This document shows positions 6,685 to 13,360 of a stretch of DNA of 14,601 nt, piece after piece. The notes under the pieces were generated by a model. The model saw only the letters and a program-made list of their open reading frames with translations. It searched no databases and was not told where the DNA came from. The position numbers and the translations under genes were made by a program. Each line of letters starts with the position of its first letter. Within the stretch, counting starts at the first letter, position 1. The DNA is from Gammaproteobacteria bacterium (GTDB lineage Bacteria > Pseudomonadota > Gammaproteobacteria > Steroidobacterales > Steroidobacteraceae), in NCBI GenBank assembly GCA_030038645.1, contig JASHSR010000307.1, forward strand, positions 1 to 14,601, written 5' to 3'.

Positions 6685-7967
6685 GGCGGAGCCCCGCGCC
6701 AGCGGCCGGTGAGCGCCGCCTCGATGCACTCGCGGGTGGAGCCGAACCAGGCCTCGATGCCCATCATGGCCGGCAGGTAGTGCACTTGCTTCGCGGAGTC
6801 GAGCGCCGCGACTTTCGTTCCCGGCGGGATCGCCTGGCCGATCGCCGAGCAGGTGTCGGTGAGCAGATGGCCGCCCGCATCGCGGATGACCCGAGTGCAA
6901 CCTTCCTCATCGGCGCGGGTGCGCTCGGCTCTCGAGGTGAAGACCCAGAGCTGGCAATGGGGGCTCACCTTCCTGCCGTCGAGCAAGGCGCAGATCTCGC
7001 GGATCTGCTCGAGCGAGGCGTGCGGACAGCCGAGCATCACGTAATCGACGTGGGGATCCTTGCCGTTCGCGTTGAGCGCGTCGTAGGTGCGCCGCCTCTC
7101 GGCCGCGCCGTATTTGAAGGTCTCGGCCGGCCGGCACCCTCCGAGCGCGGCCTCGCGCGTCGGCGCCTCCGGCGTGACGCTGGCGAGGTGGTACATCTCG
7201 ACGCCGCCGGAGGAGGCTGCGGCCGCGCCGAAGTGCTTGTAGCGAACGAGGTCGGGCCGGCCGAGCCGGCCCACGAGCACCGGAATGCGCTCCTGCACGA
7301 CATCGCCGACGAAGTAGCCGAGCATGCCCCAGTCCATCACGCTCTCGATGTCGACCTCGACCTCGATGAGATGGGTGCCGAGGCGATGCTCGTCGCGGTG
7401 GAAGCCCCAGTCGGGAATCTTGCCCGTCAGCATCGCCGCGCTCGTGCTCTCGCGCCCCTCGGTGTTGGTGCGCGCGCCGAGAACCGAGTTGCAGTAGACG
7501 ACGGCCGAGGACTCCATCCACGCGCAGTGCTCGCCCCGCGCGGGGACGTTGCCCGCGAGATAGGGCGTGCAGGTCTTCAAGATGCGGATGTCGCGGTCGG
7601 CCGCGGACCGCTCGCTCGCCTGGATGGCCGCCAGCATCTCGGGCTTCGCGCCGAGCGTTTGCCAGTTCTCGGGGTCCACTCCGCCTTGCAGGTGGCAGGC
7701 GTGCGTCGTCATCCGCGGCACCTCGACGATCTCGTCGCTGTCGAGGTCGAAGAGCGAGAAGATCGTCTCGTAGCTCGCGCCGCGATCGCGGTAGTAGCCG
7801 TGGAGGAAGGGATTGACCGACCCCGGCACGCCCGCGACGTTCGTCGTGTCGACGAAGCGGTCCGCGCCGAGCGCCTCGGCGTACCGCACGAGGAGCTCCA
7901 TCGCCTTCTGGCGCGCCCGGCCTTCGCGGCCGTCGAGCATCGCCTTCTCGCCGTCGGTCAGCCTCAT
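6681..7967 (-). CDS. Aconitase X large catalytic (DUF521) subunit
   Basis: A protein of 428 residues, a hydro-lyase subunit expected to carry an iron-sulfur cluster. The ATG at 7967 follows AGGGG with a 6-base spacer. It begins with the family's MRLTDGEKAMLDG opening. Three Cys stand in family-like motifs and are the likely cluster ligands: Cys133 in KTCTPYLAG, Cys314 in GCPHAS, and Cys373 in TDTCSAI. NSVLGARTNTEG, a strongly conserved AcnX stretch, is intact. First gene of a three-gene unit: large subunit, small subunit, aldo-keto reductase, all with overlapping ends. The full set of motifs argues for an active enzyme rather than a relic. The substrate is not predictable from the window; a hydroxy acid is expected from the family chemistry. 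Confidence 0.92.
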   Translation of the reverse strand: MRLTDGEKAMLDGREGRARQKAMELLVRYAEALGADRFVDTTNVAGVPGSVNPFLHGYYRDRGASYETIFSLFDLDSDEIVEVPRMTTHACHLQGGVDPENWQTLGAKPEMLAAIQASERSAADRDIRILKTCTPYLAGNVPARGEHCAWMESSAVVYCNSVLGARTNTEGRESTSAAMLTGKIPDWGFHRDEHRLGTHLIEVEVDIESVMDWGMLGYFVGDVVQERIPVLVGRLGRPDLVRYKHFGAAAASSGGVEMYHLASVTPEAPTREAALGGCRPAETFKYGAAERRRTYDALNANGKDPHVDYVMLGCPHASLEQIREICALLDGRKVSPHCQLWVFTSRAERTRADEEGCTRVIRDAGGHLLTDTCSAIGQAIPPGTKVAALDSAKQVHYLPAMMGIEAWFGSTRECIEAALTGRWRGAPP

Positions 7968-7999
7968 ACTCGGCCCCTACGCTCACCTGGACCGAGTAT
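7966..7999. promoter_or_regulatory. 8-bp inverted repeat over the aconitase X start and -10 region
   Basis: ATACTCGG at 7966-7973 and CCGAGTAT at 7992-7999 are perfect inverted repeats with an 18-base spacer. The left arm covers the ATG of the aconitase X large subunit, and the right arm overlaps a minus-strand TATACT (8000 to 7995) that resembles a -10 box. A dimeric repressor bound here would block the aconitase X operon. No clear -35 box accompanies the -10 match. Confidence 0.35.
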
Positions 8000-8007
8000 A
8001 CGGCGAT

Positions 8008-8015
8008 CCACGTGG
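8008..8015. promoter_or_regulatory. CCACGTGG palindrome between aconitase X and MFS genes
   Basis: A perfect 8-base palindrome lies within the 105-base divergent spacer, just upstream of the aconitase X -10-like box on the minus strand and about 58 bases before the MFS start. Its position suits a shared activator or repressor site for both directions, but one short palindrome in GC-rich DNA is weak evidence. Confidence 0.22.
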
Positions 8016-8072
8016 GGCGTGCCGTCGTGCGACACTGGCGCCCTCCGGCGCCGCTTACGCGAGGATCCGAGA

Positions 8073-9413
8073 GTGGACAAGGCAACCCAAGCAGCCGGCG
8101 CCGTCGAGTCCGCAGGGACCGTCCTCGACGCGCGCTGGTACCAGAGCTACGTCCTTGCCGTGCTCTTCCTCGCCTACGTCATCAACGTCATGGATCGGGG
8201 CGTCCTCGGCATCCTCCTCGAGCCCATCCGGCTCGCGTTCCACGCGAGCGACACGCAGCTCGGGCTGCTCGGCGGCCCCGCGTTCGCGATCTTCTACTCG
8301 GTGCTCGGCATCCCGTTCGCGCTGTGGGCCGACCGCTCGAGCCGGCGCAACGTGCTCGCGATCGCCGCGGCGCTCTGGGGCGCCATGACGGCGCTCTGCG
8401 GACTGGCGCTCAGCTTCGGCGCGCTGCTGCTCGCTCGCGTGGGAACGGGCGTCGGCGAGGCGGGAGGCTCGCCGCCGTCGCATGCGCTCATCTCGGATTA
8501 CTTCCCCATCGAGCGGCGCGCCTCGGCGCTCTCGGTCTACGCGCTCGGCATTCCCATCGGAACGATGCTCGGCAGCTTCCTCGGGGGCTGGGGCAACGAG
8601 CTCTATGGCTGGCGCATGACGTTCATCCTCGTCGGCTTGCCGGGGCTCGCGGTCGCGCTGCTCGTGCGCTTCACCGTGAAGGAGCCTCCGCGAGGCTATG
8701 CGGACGGGGCGGCGGCGACGCGCGCCGCGGCGCCGCCCGCCCTCGAGGCGCTCCGCTTCCTGTGGGCGCGCGCCTCCTTCCGGCACCTGTGCCTCGCCGC
8801 GGCGCTGCATTCGGTCGTGTGGTACGCGGGAACCGCGTTCAACGCCGTCTTCTTCATCCGCTCGCACCACATGACGACGGGCGAGGCGGGCAGCTGGATC
8901 GCGCTCTACGCGGCGATCGGCGGCGTCGGCACCTTCTTCGGCGGCTACTTCGCCGACCGCTTGAGCGTGCGCCGGCGCGACCGCCGCTGGTACCTGTGGC
9001 TGCCGGGATACGCGACGCTCGTCATGGTGCCGTTCCAGTTCCTGTCGTATCTCGCCTCGAGCCTCTGGGTCGTCATGCCGGCCTTCTGCGTGATGATGAC
9101 GCTCGCGTCCTTCTTCTTCGGCCCCTCCTTCGCGATGACGCAGGCGCTCGCCACGTTCCGCATGCGGGCGGTTGCAACCTCGCTACTGCTGTTCGTGCAG
9201 ACCCTGATCGGGCTCGGTCTCGGGCCGCTCGTGACGGGCATCCTCAGCGATCGCTTGAGGCCGCTCGTCGGACTCGATGCCTTGCGGGACGGGCTCGTGC
9301 TCGTCGGGCTCGTCAATCTATGGGCCGCCGCGCACTACTTCCGCGGCGCGCGCTTCTTGCGTGGCGACCTCGAGTACACGCAAAGCGCGTCGCGGGCCTA
9401 CAGCACCGCGTAG
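8073..9413 (+). CDS. MFS transporter, spinster-like group
   Basis: A protein of 446 residues with about 12 predicted membrane segments in the inner membrane. The GTG at 8073 follows GAGG with an 8-base spacer; the much longer open frame upstream is antisense to aconitase X. Features: TM1 with NVMDRG (Asn38, Asp41, Arg42), the MFS loop signature ALWADRSSRRN (Asp87 to Arg92), and a TM4 segment RVGTGVGEAGGSPPSHALISDYFP with the buried Glu typical of spinster-type carriers. The second half starts after a soluble loop around residues 205-225. Relatives often sit in aromatic-compound catabolic clusters and take up organic acids, probably with protons. It is divergent from the aconitase X operon and is the only transporter in the window, so it is the natural candidate importer for the pathway substrate. 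Its 3' end overlaps the convergent DUF3237 gene by 16 bases. Confidence 0.9.
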   Translation: MDKATQAAGAVESAGTVLDARWYQSYVLAVLFLAYVINVMDRGVLGILLEPIRLAFHASDTQLGLLGGPAFAIFYSVLGIPFALWADRSSRRNVLAIAAALWGAMTALCGLALSFGALLLARVGTGVGEAGGSPPSHALISDYFPIERRASALSVYALGIPIGTMLGSFLGGWGNELYGWRMTFILVGLPGLAVALLVRFTVKEPPRGYADGAAATRAAAPPALEALRFLWARASFRHLCLAAALHSVVWYAGTAFNAVFFIRSHHMTTGEAGSWIALYAAIGGVGTFFGGYFADRLSVRRRDRRWYLWLPGYATLVMVPFQFLSYLASSLWVVMPAFCVMMTLASFFFGPSFAMTQALATFRMRAVATSLLLFVQTLIGLGLGPLVTGILSDRLRPLVGLDALRDGLVLVGLVNLWAAAHYFRGARFLRGDLEYTQSASRAYSTA

Positions 9414-9841
9414 TAGCGGAACACGGAGTGGTCGGGATTCGTGCGACGCTCGCCGCCGCCGACGATCACGGTGCGGTTGAGCCAGTCGTGAGGCCCCTGC
9501 GGGGCGCGGAAATACGGCGTGCAGCGGAAGTAGGCGCTGCGCCCCGGCTGCGCGCCGTACACGTACCCGAGGTTGCGGATGTAGATGAGCGCGCCGTCGC
9601 TCGCCTCGAGCAAGTAGTGGGCGTTGAGCTCGACGACCCCGTCCGTTCGCACGGCCGCCCAGTCCGCGCCGCTGTAGTCCACGACCTTGCCGTTGAGCCG
9701 CGGGCCTTCCACGAGGCCGGTCTTCACCGACGTGTAGCCCTGGCTCGCTCCGCCCGAGACGGGCCCGAAGAGCCGCCGCTCGTGAAAGTCGATGCGAACG
9801 TCGAACACGTGCTCGAGTTTGAGAGAGACGGAGGTTTCCAT
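9398..9841 (-). CDS. DUF3237 family protein
   Basis: A small cytosolic protein of 147 residues. The ATG at 9841 has GAGG 6 bases upstream; an ATG at 9853 lacks a good ribosome site. The pattern is a beta-barrel-like DUF3237 domain over nearly the whole length: an N-terminal LKLEHVFDVRIDF strand, GYTSVKTGLVEGPRLNGKVVD, an ELNAHYLLEASDGALIYIRNLG segment, and the characteristic C-terminal YFRCTPYFRAPQGPHDWLNR with a closing YYAVL. No biochemical role is established for the family that I can name, though members often lie beside NTF2-like, MFS and oxidoreductase genes in catabolic clusters, as here. It is divergent from the GMC oxidoreductase gene and shares a 176-base spacer with it. Confidence 0.85.
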   Translation of the reverse strand: METSVSLKLEHVFDVRIDFHERRLFGPVSGGASQGYTSVKTGLVEGPRLNGKVVDYSGADWAAVRTDGVVELNAHYLLEASDGALIYIRNLGYVYGAQPGRSAYFRCTPYFRAPQGPHDWLNRTVIVGGGERRTNPDHSVFRYYAVL

Positions 9842-9916
9842 GAAGCGCCTCATGACCGCGACTCGGTGGACACCCGACGATAGGCCTGCACCTCTGAGCG
9901 GGCAAGCGCTCACGGC

Positions 9917-9946
9917 CGGAACTTCCGCTGCGCAGTGGGCTATAGT
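9917..9946 (+). promoter_or_regulatory. Candidate GMC promoter with two adjacent palindromes
   Basis: TATAGT at 9941-9946 matches 5 of 6 positions of a -10 box and would start a transcript near 9953, about 65 bases before the GMC start. Just upstream are two abutting palindromes: CGGAACTTCCG (9917-9927, one-base centre) and CTGCGCAG (9928-9935). They occupy the place of the -35 element, for which there is no good match, so an activator-dependent promoter is plausible. Confidence 0.3.
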
Positions 9947-10017
9947 GCGGAGGTTTCCTTATCCCACGAGCGACGGTGAGGGACCCGTGAGCGGCCCGGG
10001 ATGATGCGAGTACCTCG

Positions 10018-11655
10018 ATGCGCGCGCTGAGGGCTTTCGACTACGTCATCGTCGGCGCCGGCTCGGCGGGCTGCGTGCTCGCGAGCCTGCTCTCCGCGGA
10101 TCCGAGCAACTCCGTGCTGCTGCTCGAGGCCGGCGGCGCCGAGAGCCGCAACTGGCGGATGAAGATGCCGCTCGCGTGGCGCGACACCTTCATGGACCCG
10201 CGGGTCGGCTGGGGCTACTCGAGCGAGCCCGAGCCGTACGCGGACAACCGGCGCATACCGGTGCCGCGCGGCAAGGTGCTCGGAGGCTCCTCGTCCGTGA
10301 ACGGGATGATGTACTCGCGCGGCCATCCGGCGGACTACGACCTCTGGCGCGACCTCGGGCTCGCCGGATGGAGCTACGCGGAGGTCCTGCCGTACTTCCG
10401 GCGGTCGGAGGCGAGCTGGCGCGGCGAGTCGATCTATCACGGCGGCTCGGGGCCGCTCACCGTCGCGCGCCACATCACCGACGAGGTGCTCTATCCGCGC
10501 CTCATCGCGACCGCGGAAAGGCTCGGCTACCGCCATCTCGATGACTTCCACGGCGCGGCGGTCGAGGGATTCAGCGCGCCCGAATTCAACGTGCATCGCG
10601 GCCGCCGCGCGAGCACGGCAACCCGCTACCTGCGGCCCGCGATGGGCCGGCACAACCTCGTGGTGGAGACGGGCGCGCTCGCTCATCGGGTCCTGTTCGA
10701 CCGCGAGCGGGCGATCGGCGTCGAGTACGAGCTGAACGGCGAGCTCGCCCGGGCCCACGCCGATCGCGAGGTGCTCCTCGCCGGCGGCGCGTTCAACTCG
10801 CCGCAGCTGCTCCTGCTCTCGGGCGTCGGACCCGCGCGCGACCTCGAGGCGCTCGGCGTCGCACCGCTCCACGATCTTCCCGGCGTCGGTGCGAACCTTC
10901 AGGATCATCAGACGGTCGGCGCGGTCTTCGCAGCGAGCGGCCCCATCACGTTCGAGTCGCACCTGCGCCTCGACCGGCTCGCGCTCTCGGTGCTGCGCTG
11001 GCAGCTGCTCGGCAGCGGCCCCGTCGCGAGCCTTCCCGTCGGAGCGCAGGGCTTTCTCAAGATCCGGCCCGAGACGCGAGGGGCCGACGTGCAGTTCCTC
11101 GTGAGCCCCGTGTCGATGGGCGCGCACGCCTGGTTCCCCGGCTGGCGAAAGGGCGCGGGCCACGTCTTCTCGATGGCGAACGTCCTGCTGCATCCCCGGA
11201 GCCGGGGCCGGGTGACGCTGCGGTCGAGCGACCCGAGGGACCCGCCCTGCATCCTCTTCAATCTGCTCGAGGCGCCCGAGGATCGCGAGACGCTGCGCTA
11301 CATGCTGCGGTTCGTCCGCAAATTCTTCTCGACGGCGCCGGCGTCGGGGCTCGTCAGCCAGGAGCTCCTGCCGGGACCCGGCATCCAGAGCGATGAGGAG
11401 CTGGACGCGCACATCCGCCGCTCGGTCGCGACGGCGATGCATCCGACCAGCACCTGCGCGATGGGCGTCGATTCAGAGGGGGTCGTCGATGCCGAGCTCA
11501 AGGTGCGCGGGCTCAAGGCGCTGCGCGTGGTCGATGCGTCGGTCATGCCGGCGATCGTCGGCGGCAACACGAACGCGCCGGTGGTCATGATCGCGGAGAA
11601 GGCGGCCGACATGATCCTCGGGCGGCCGCCGCTCGCGCCGACGGCGCTGCCGTAG
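10018..11655 (+). CDS. GMC-family FAD-dependent oxidoreductase
   Basis: A protein of 545 residues that oxidises an alcohol using FAD. ATG at 10018 is the only sensible start, directly before the Rossmann strand, though its ribosome site is weak. Features: FAD-binding VIVGAGSAG (Gly13 to Gly18) followed by LLLEAGG, the GMC signature VPRGKVLGGSSSVNGMMYSRG at about 82-102, GAFNSPQLLLLSGVGP in the middle, and the C-terminal catalytic pair His475 in MHPTSTCAMG and Asn519 in NTNAPVVMIAEKAAD, as in choline dehydrogenase-like enzymes. No signal peptide. The family includes PhcC and PhcD, which oxidise the side-chain alcohol of the lignin dimer dehydrodiconiferyl alcohol, a relevant precedent given the neighbours; orthology is not shown. 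Its stop codon directly abuts that of the convergent NTF2-like gene. Confidence 0.93.
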   Translation: MRALRAFDYVIVGAGSAGCVLASLLSADPSNSVLLLEAGGAESRNWRMKMPLAWRDTFMDPRVGWGYSSEPEPYADNRRIPVPRGKVLGGSSSVNGMMYSRGHPADYDLWRDLGLAGWSYAEVLPYFRRSEASWRGESIYHGGSGPLTVARHITDEVLYPRLIATAERLGYRHLDDFHGAAVEGFSAPEFNVHRGRRASTATRYLRPAMGRHNLVVETGALAHRVLFDRERAIGVEYELNGELARAHADREVLLAGGAFNSPQLLLLSGVGPARDLEALGVAPLHDLPGVGANLQDHQTVGAVFAASGPITFESHLRLDRLALSVLRWQLLGSGPVASLPVGAQGFLKIRPETRGADVQFLVSPVSMGAHAWFPGWRKGAGHVFSMANVLLHPRSRGRVTLRSSDPRDPPCILFNLLEAPEDRETLRYMLRFVRKFFSTAPASGLVSQELLPGPGIQSDEELDAHIRRSVATAMHPTSTCAMGVDSEGVVDAELKVRGLKALRVVDASVMPAIVGGNTNAPVVMIAEKAADMILGRPPLAPTALP

Positions 11656-12354
11656 CTATGGCGACGCCGCCCGCGGCGGCACGGTCTTGCCCGTCACCGG
11701 ATGCGGATAGTGAAAGGGCATGATGAACGTTTCGGGCCATACGGGCGGATCGGGACGCAGCTCATCGGGGCCGCGCGGGTTCTCGGGGTAGATCGTCGTG
11801 TAGGGGGAGACCATCAAGGGCTCGCGCCCCGAGTGCGCCCAGCCCTCCTCGAGCCTCGCCTGATAGACGATGCGGTAGTTGAAGAGCTGGATCTTCCAGA
11901 CGCCGCCCTCCCTCACGTACTCGTTCTCGTAGATGCCCGCTTCCAGGAACTGGGCGGGGATGCGGGGCGGCGCGTCCTGCTTGCTCTCATGCACGCCTCC
12001 CTGCAGAAAGCAGCGGAACCGGCCCTTCGCCGTCTTGCGGTCGGGCGCGACATCGACGATGTCCTGGGCGATGATGTGCTCGAACAGCATGCCGTACGCC
12101 GGCCCGTCGAGCCCCGAGGCCCCGCCATAGAGCCGGCGGGCGCCTCGCTTGCCCCGGAAGACGCCGTTCATGAAGTAGAGCACCGCGTCCTCGGCGAAGA
12201 GATCCACGATCTCGGCGAACAGGCACTTGTCCATGTAGTAGCCGTACTTGAATTGCAGGGTGCGCACGGCATGGATATCGGCCTGGATGCCCACCTCGGT
12301 CCTCAAGGCCTCGAGCTCCTGCCGCATCTCGCGAAGCTGCTCCTCGGCGGTCAT
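11656..12354 (-). CDS. NTF2/SnoaL-like protein, possible LdpA-type lyase (copy 1)
   Basis: A protein of 232 residues; ATG at 12354 with GGAGG 5 bases upstream. An N-terminal helix (residues 1-30, Leu/Glu/Arg heptad-like) precedes an NTF2-like alpha+beta barrel. It is a clear paralogue of the protein at 13361-14059: same length and same motif spacing, with YGYYMDK at 37-43 in both, then VDLFA, GVFRGK, GPAYG, QDIVDVAPDRKTA, GRFR, EAGIYENEYVREGGVWKI, GWAHS and PFHYPHPVTG. I estimate by eye about half the residues identical. LdpA of Novosphingobium and Sphingobium, an NTF2-like cofactorless lyase that removes formaldehyde from a lignin dimer to form lignostilbene, is the closest functional precedent I can name; this is inferred mainly from context. 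Second gene after the SDR, 29 bases downstream. Confidence 0.82.
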   Translation of the reverse strand: MTAEEQLREMRQELEALRTEVGIQADIHAVRTLQFKYGYYMDKCLFAEIVDLFAEDAVLYFMNGVFRGKRGARRLYGGASGLDGPAYGMLFEHIIAQDIVDVAPDRKTAKGRFRCFLQGGVHESKQDAPPRIPAQFLEAGIYENEYVREGGVWKIQLFNYRIVYQARLEEGWAHSGREPLMVSPYTTIYPENPRGPDELRPDPPVWPETFIMPFHYPHPVTGKTVPPRAASP

Positions 12355-12383
12355 GGTGTCCTCCCGGCTTCAGATTCGCGCCG

Positions 12384-13199
12384 TCAGCTGCGCGCGCGCT
12401 GCTCGAGGGCCTCTCGCTGCATGGCCTCGATGTCGTCGTCGAGCTCCATGTAGCGCCCGGAGAGCGCATCGTAGCGGCCGGAGGCGAGATCCAGGCACCG
12501 GCGCACGCAGCGCGCGAGGTCGGCATCGCGCCCCGGGGAGTCCCGCTGCGCGCGCAGGCGGGCGACCATGCCCGGGAGCCAGCGCTGCGCATCGGGCGAG
12601 CTCATCGTCTCCTCCGCGATACCTGTGAACACGAAGCCGGGGTCGATCGCGAACACGCTCACCCCGAGCTCCTGCGTCTCCGCCGCGACCTCCGCCGTGA
12701 TCCGCGTCTGAGCGATCTTGCCGACGCAGTACGCGGAGAGGTAGGGAGCGACGAGGCGGCTCGCGATCGCCGAGACGAGGATGATCCGGCCCGCGCGCCG
12801 CTGAGTCATGCCCGGCAGGACGCGCCGCAGATACAGGAACGGCGCGCGGATGTGCACCTGCTGGGCCGCCCACCACGCCTCCGGATCGACGGTCCACACC
12901 GGTCCGAAGGGGCCGGGCACTCCGGCGTTGCTCACGAGCAGTCCGACCGGGCCCCATTGCCTCTCGGTCGCGGAGATCACCCGCTCCACGTCATCCGGGC
13001 GGGTGACATCGCCCTCGACCGCGAGCGCACGGCCGCCTGCGGCCGTGATCTGCGCGGCCGCGGCGTCGAGCTCCGCTCGAGTGCGCGAGGTGACGGTCAC
13101 GGCCGCGCCCTCGCGCGCGAATCCGAGCGCGATGGCCTTGCCGAAGCCGCGGCCCGCGCCGGTCACGACCGCGACCTGACCTGCCAACTGACCTGCCAT
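12384..13199 (-). CDS. Short-chain dehydrogenase/reductase with altered active site
   Basis: A protein of 271 residues; the ATG at 13199 directly precedes the Rossmann start, with AGGA about 11 bases upstream. NAD(P)-binding TGAGRGFG at 13-20, DVT at 64-66, NAG at 91-93 and the catalytic Tyr157-x3-Lys161 (YCVGK) are present. Aligning the stretch before Tyr157 with the usual ISSVAG pattern places Ala144 where the catalytic Ser is expected (Ser143 is one residue off), and His116 replaces the usual helix-4 Asn. The enzyme may still work using Ser143, or act differently. The tail LSGRYMELDDDIEAM is typical of a group of catabolic SDRs. First gene of a pair with the NTF2-like copy 1 and divergent from copy 2. 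Alcohol substrate unknown. Confidence 0.88.
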   Translation of the reverse strand: MAGQLAGQVAVVTGAGRGFGKAIALGFAREGAAVTVTSRTRAELDAAAAQITAAGGRALAVEGDVTRPDDVERVISATERQWGPVGLLVSNAGVPGPFGPVWTVDPEAWWAAQQVHIRAPFLYLRRVLPGMTQRRAGRIILVSAIASRLVAPYLSAYCVGKIAQTRITAEVAAETQELGVSVFAIDPGFVFTGIAEETMSSPDAQRWLPGMVARLRAQRDSPGRDADLARCVRRCLDLASGRYDALSGRYMELDDDIEAMQREALEQRARS

Positions 13200-13307
13200 G
13201 GGTGGATTTTCCTCGCGAGCCTCGGGGCCGAGTAGGGCAGTGTAAGCCAGCGACGCGCTCGCGGCAGCTGGGCGCGCGCGGCAGCGGCCCGGCACTCGAG
13301 GGGGCCG

Positions 13308-13335
13308 CCGGGCGCTCCCGGCGATCTGGTAGAGT
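13308..13335 (+). promoter_or_regulatory. Candidate promoter region for the NTF2-like/dioxygenase unit
   Basis: In the 161-base divergent spacer (13200-13360), TAGAGT at 13330-13335 is a 4-of-6 match to a -10 box, 25 bases before the ATG at 13361. An inverted repeat with 5-base arms CCGGG/CCCGG and a 4-base loop (13308-13321) lies where a -35 element would be. No -35 match is seen, so a regulator-dependent promoter is possible. Weak evidence. Confidence 0.2.
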
Positions 13336-13360
13336 GGCCGGCGCATCGCGAGGATTGCCC

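Noticed and set aside
5141..7967. Assigning the aconitase X operon to hydroxyproline or mevalonate metabolism
   Set aside because: No companion genes of either pathway are in the window, so only the family-level call is kept.
6621..8072. Long plus-strand open frame upstream of the MFS start
   Set aside because: This part is antisense to the aconitase X genes and has no family features; the transporter begins at the GTG at 8073 with its own ribosome site.
9940..11442. Minus-strand open frame of 500 codons
   Set aside because: Antisense to the GMC oxidoreductase; low-complexity shadow composition.
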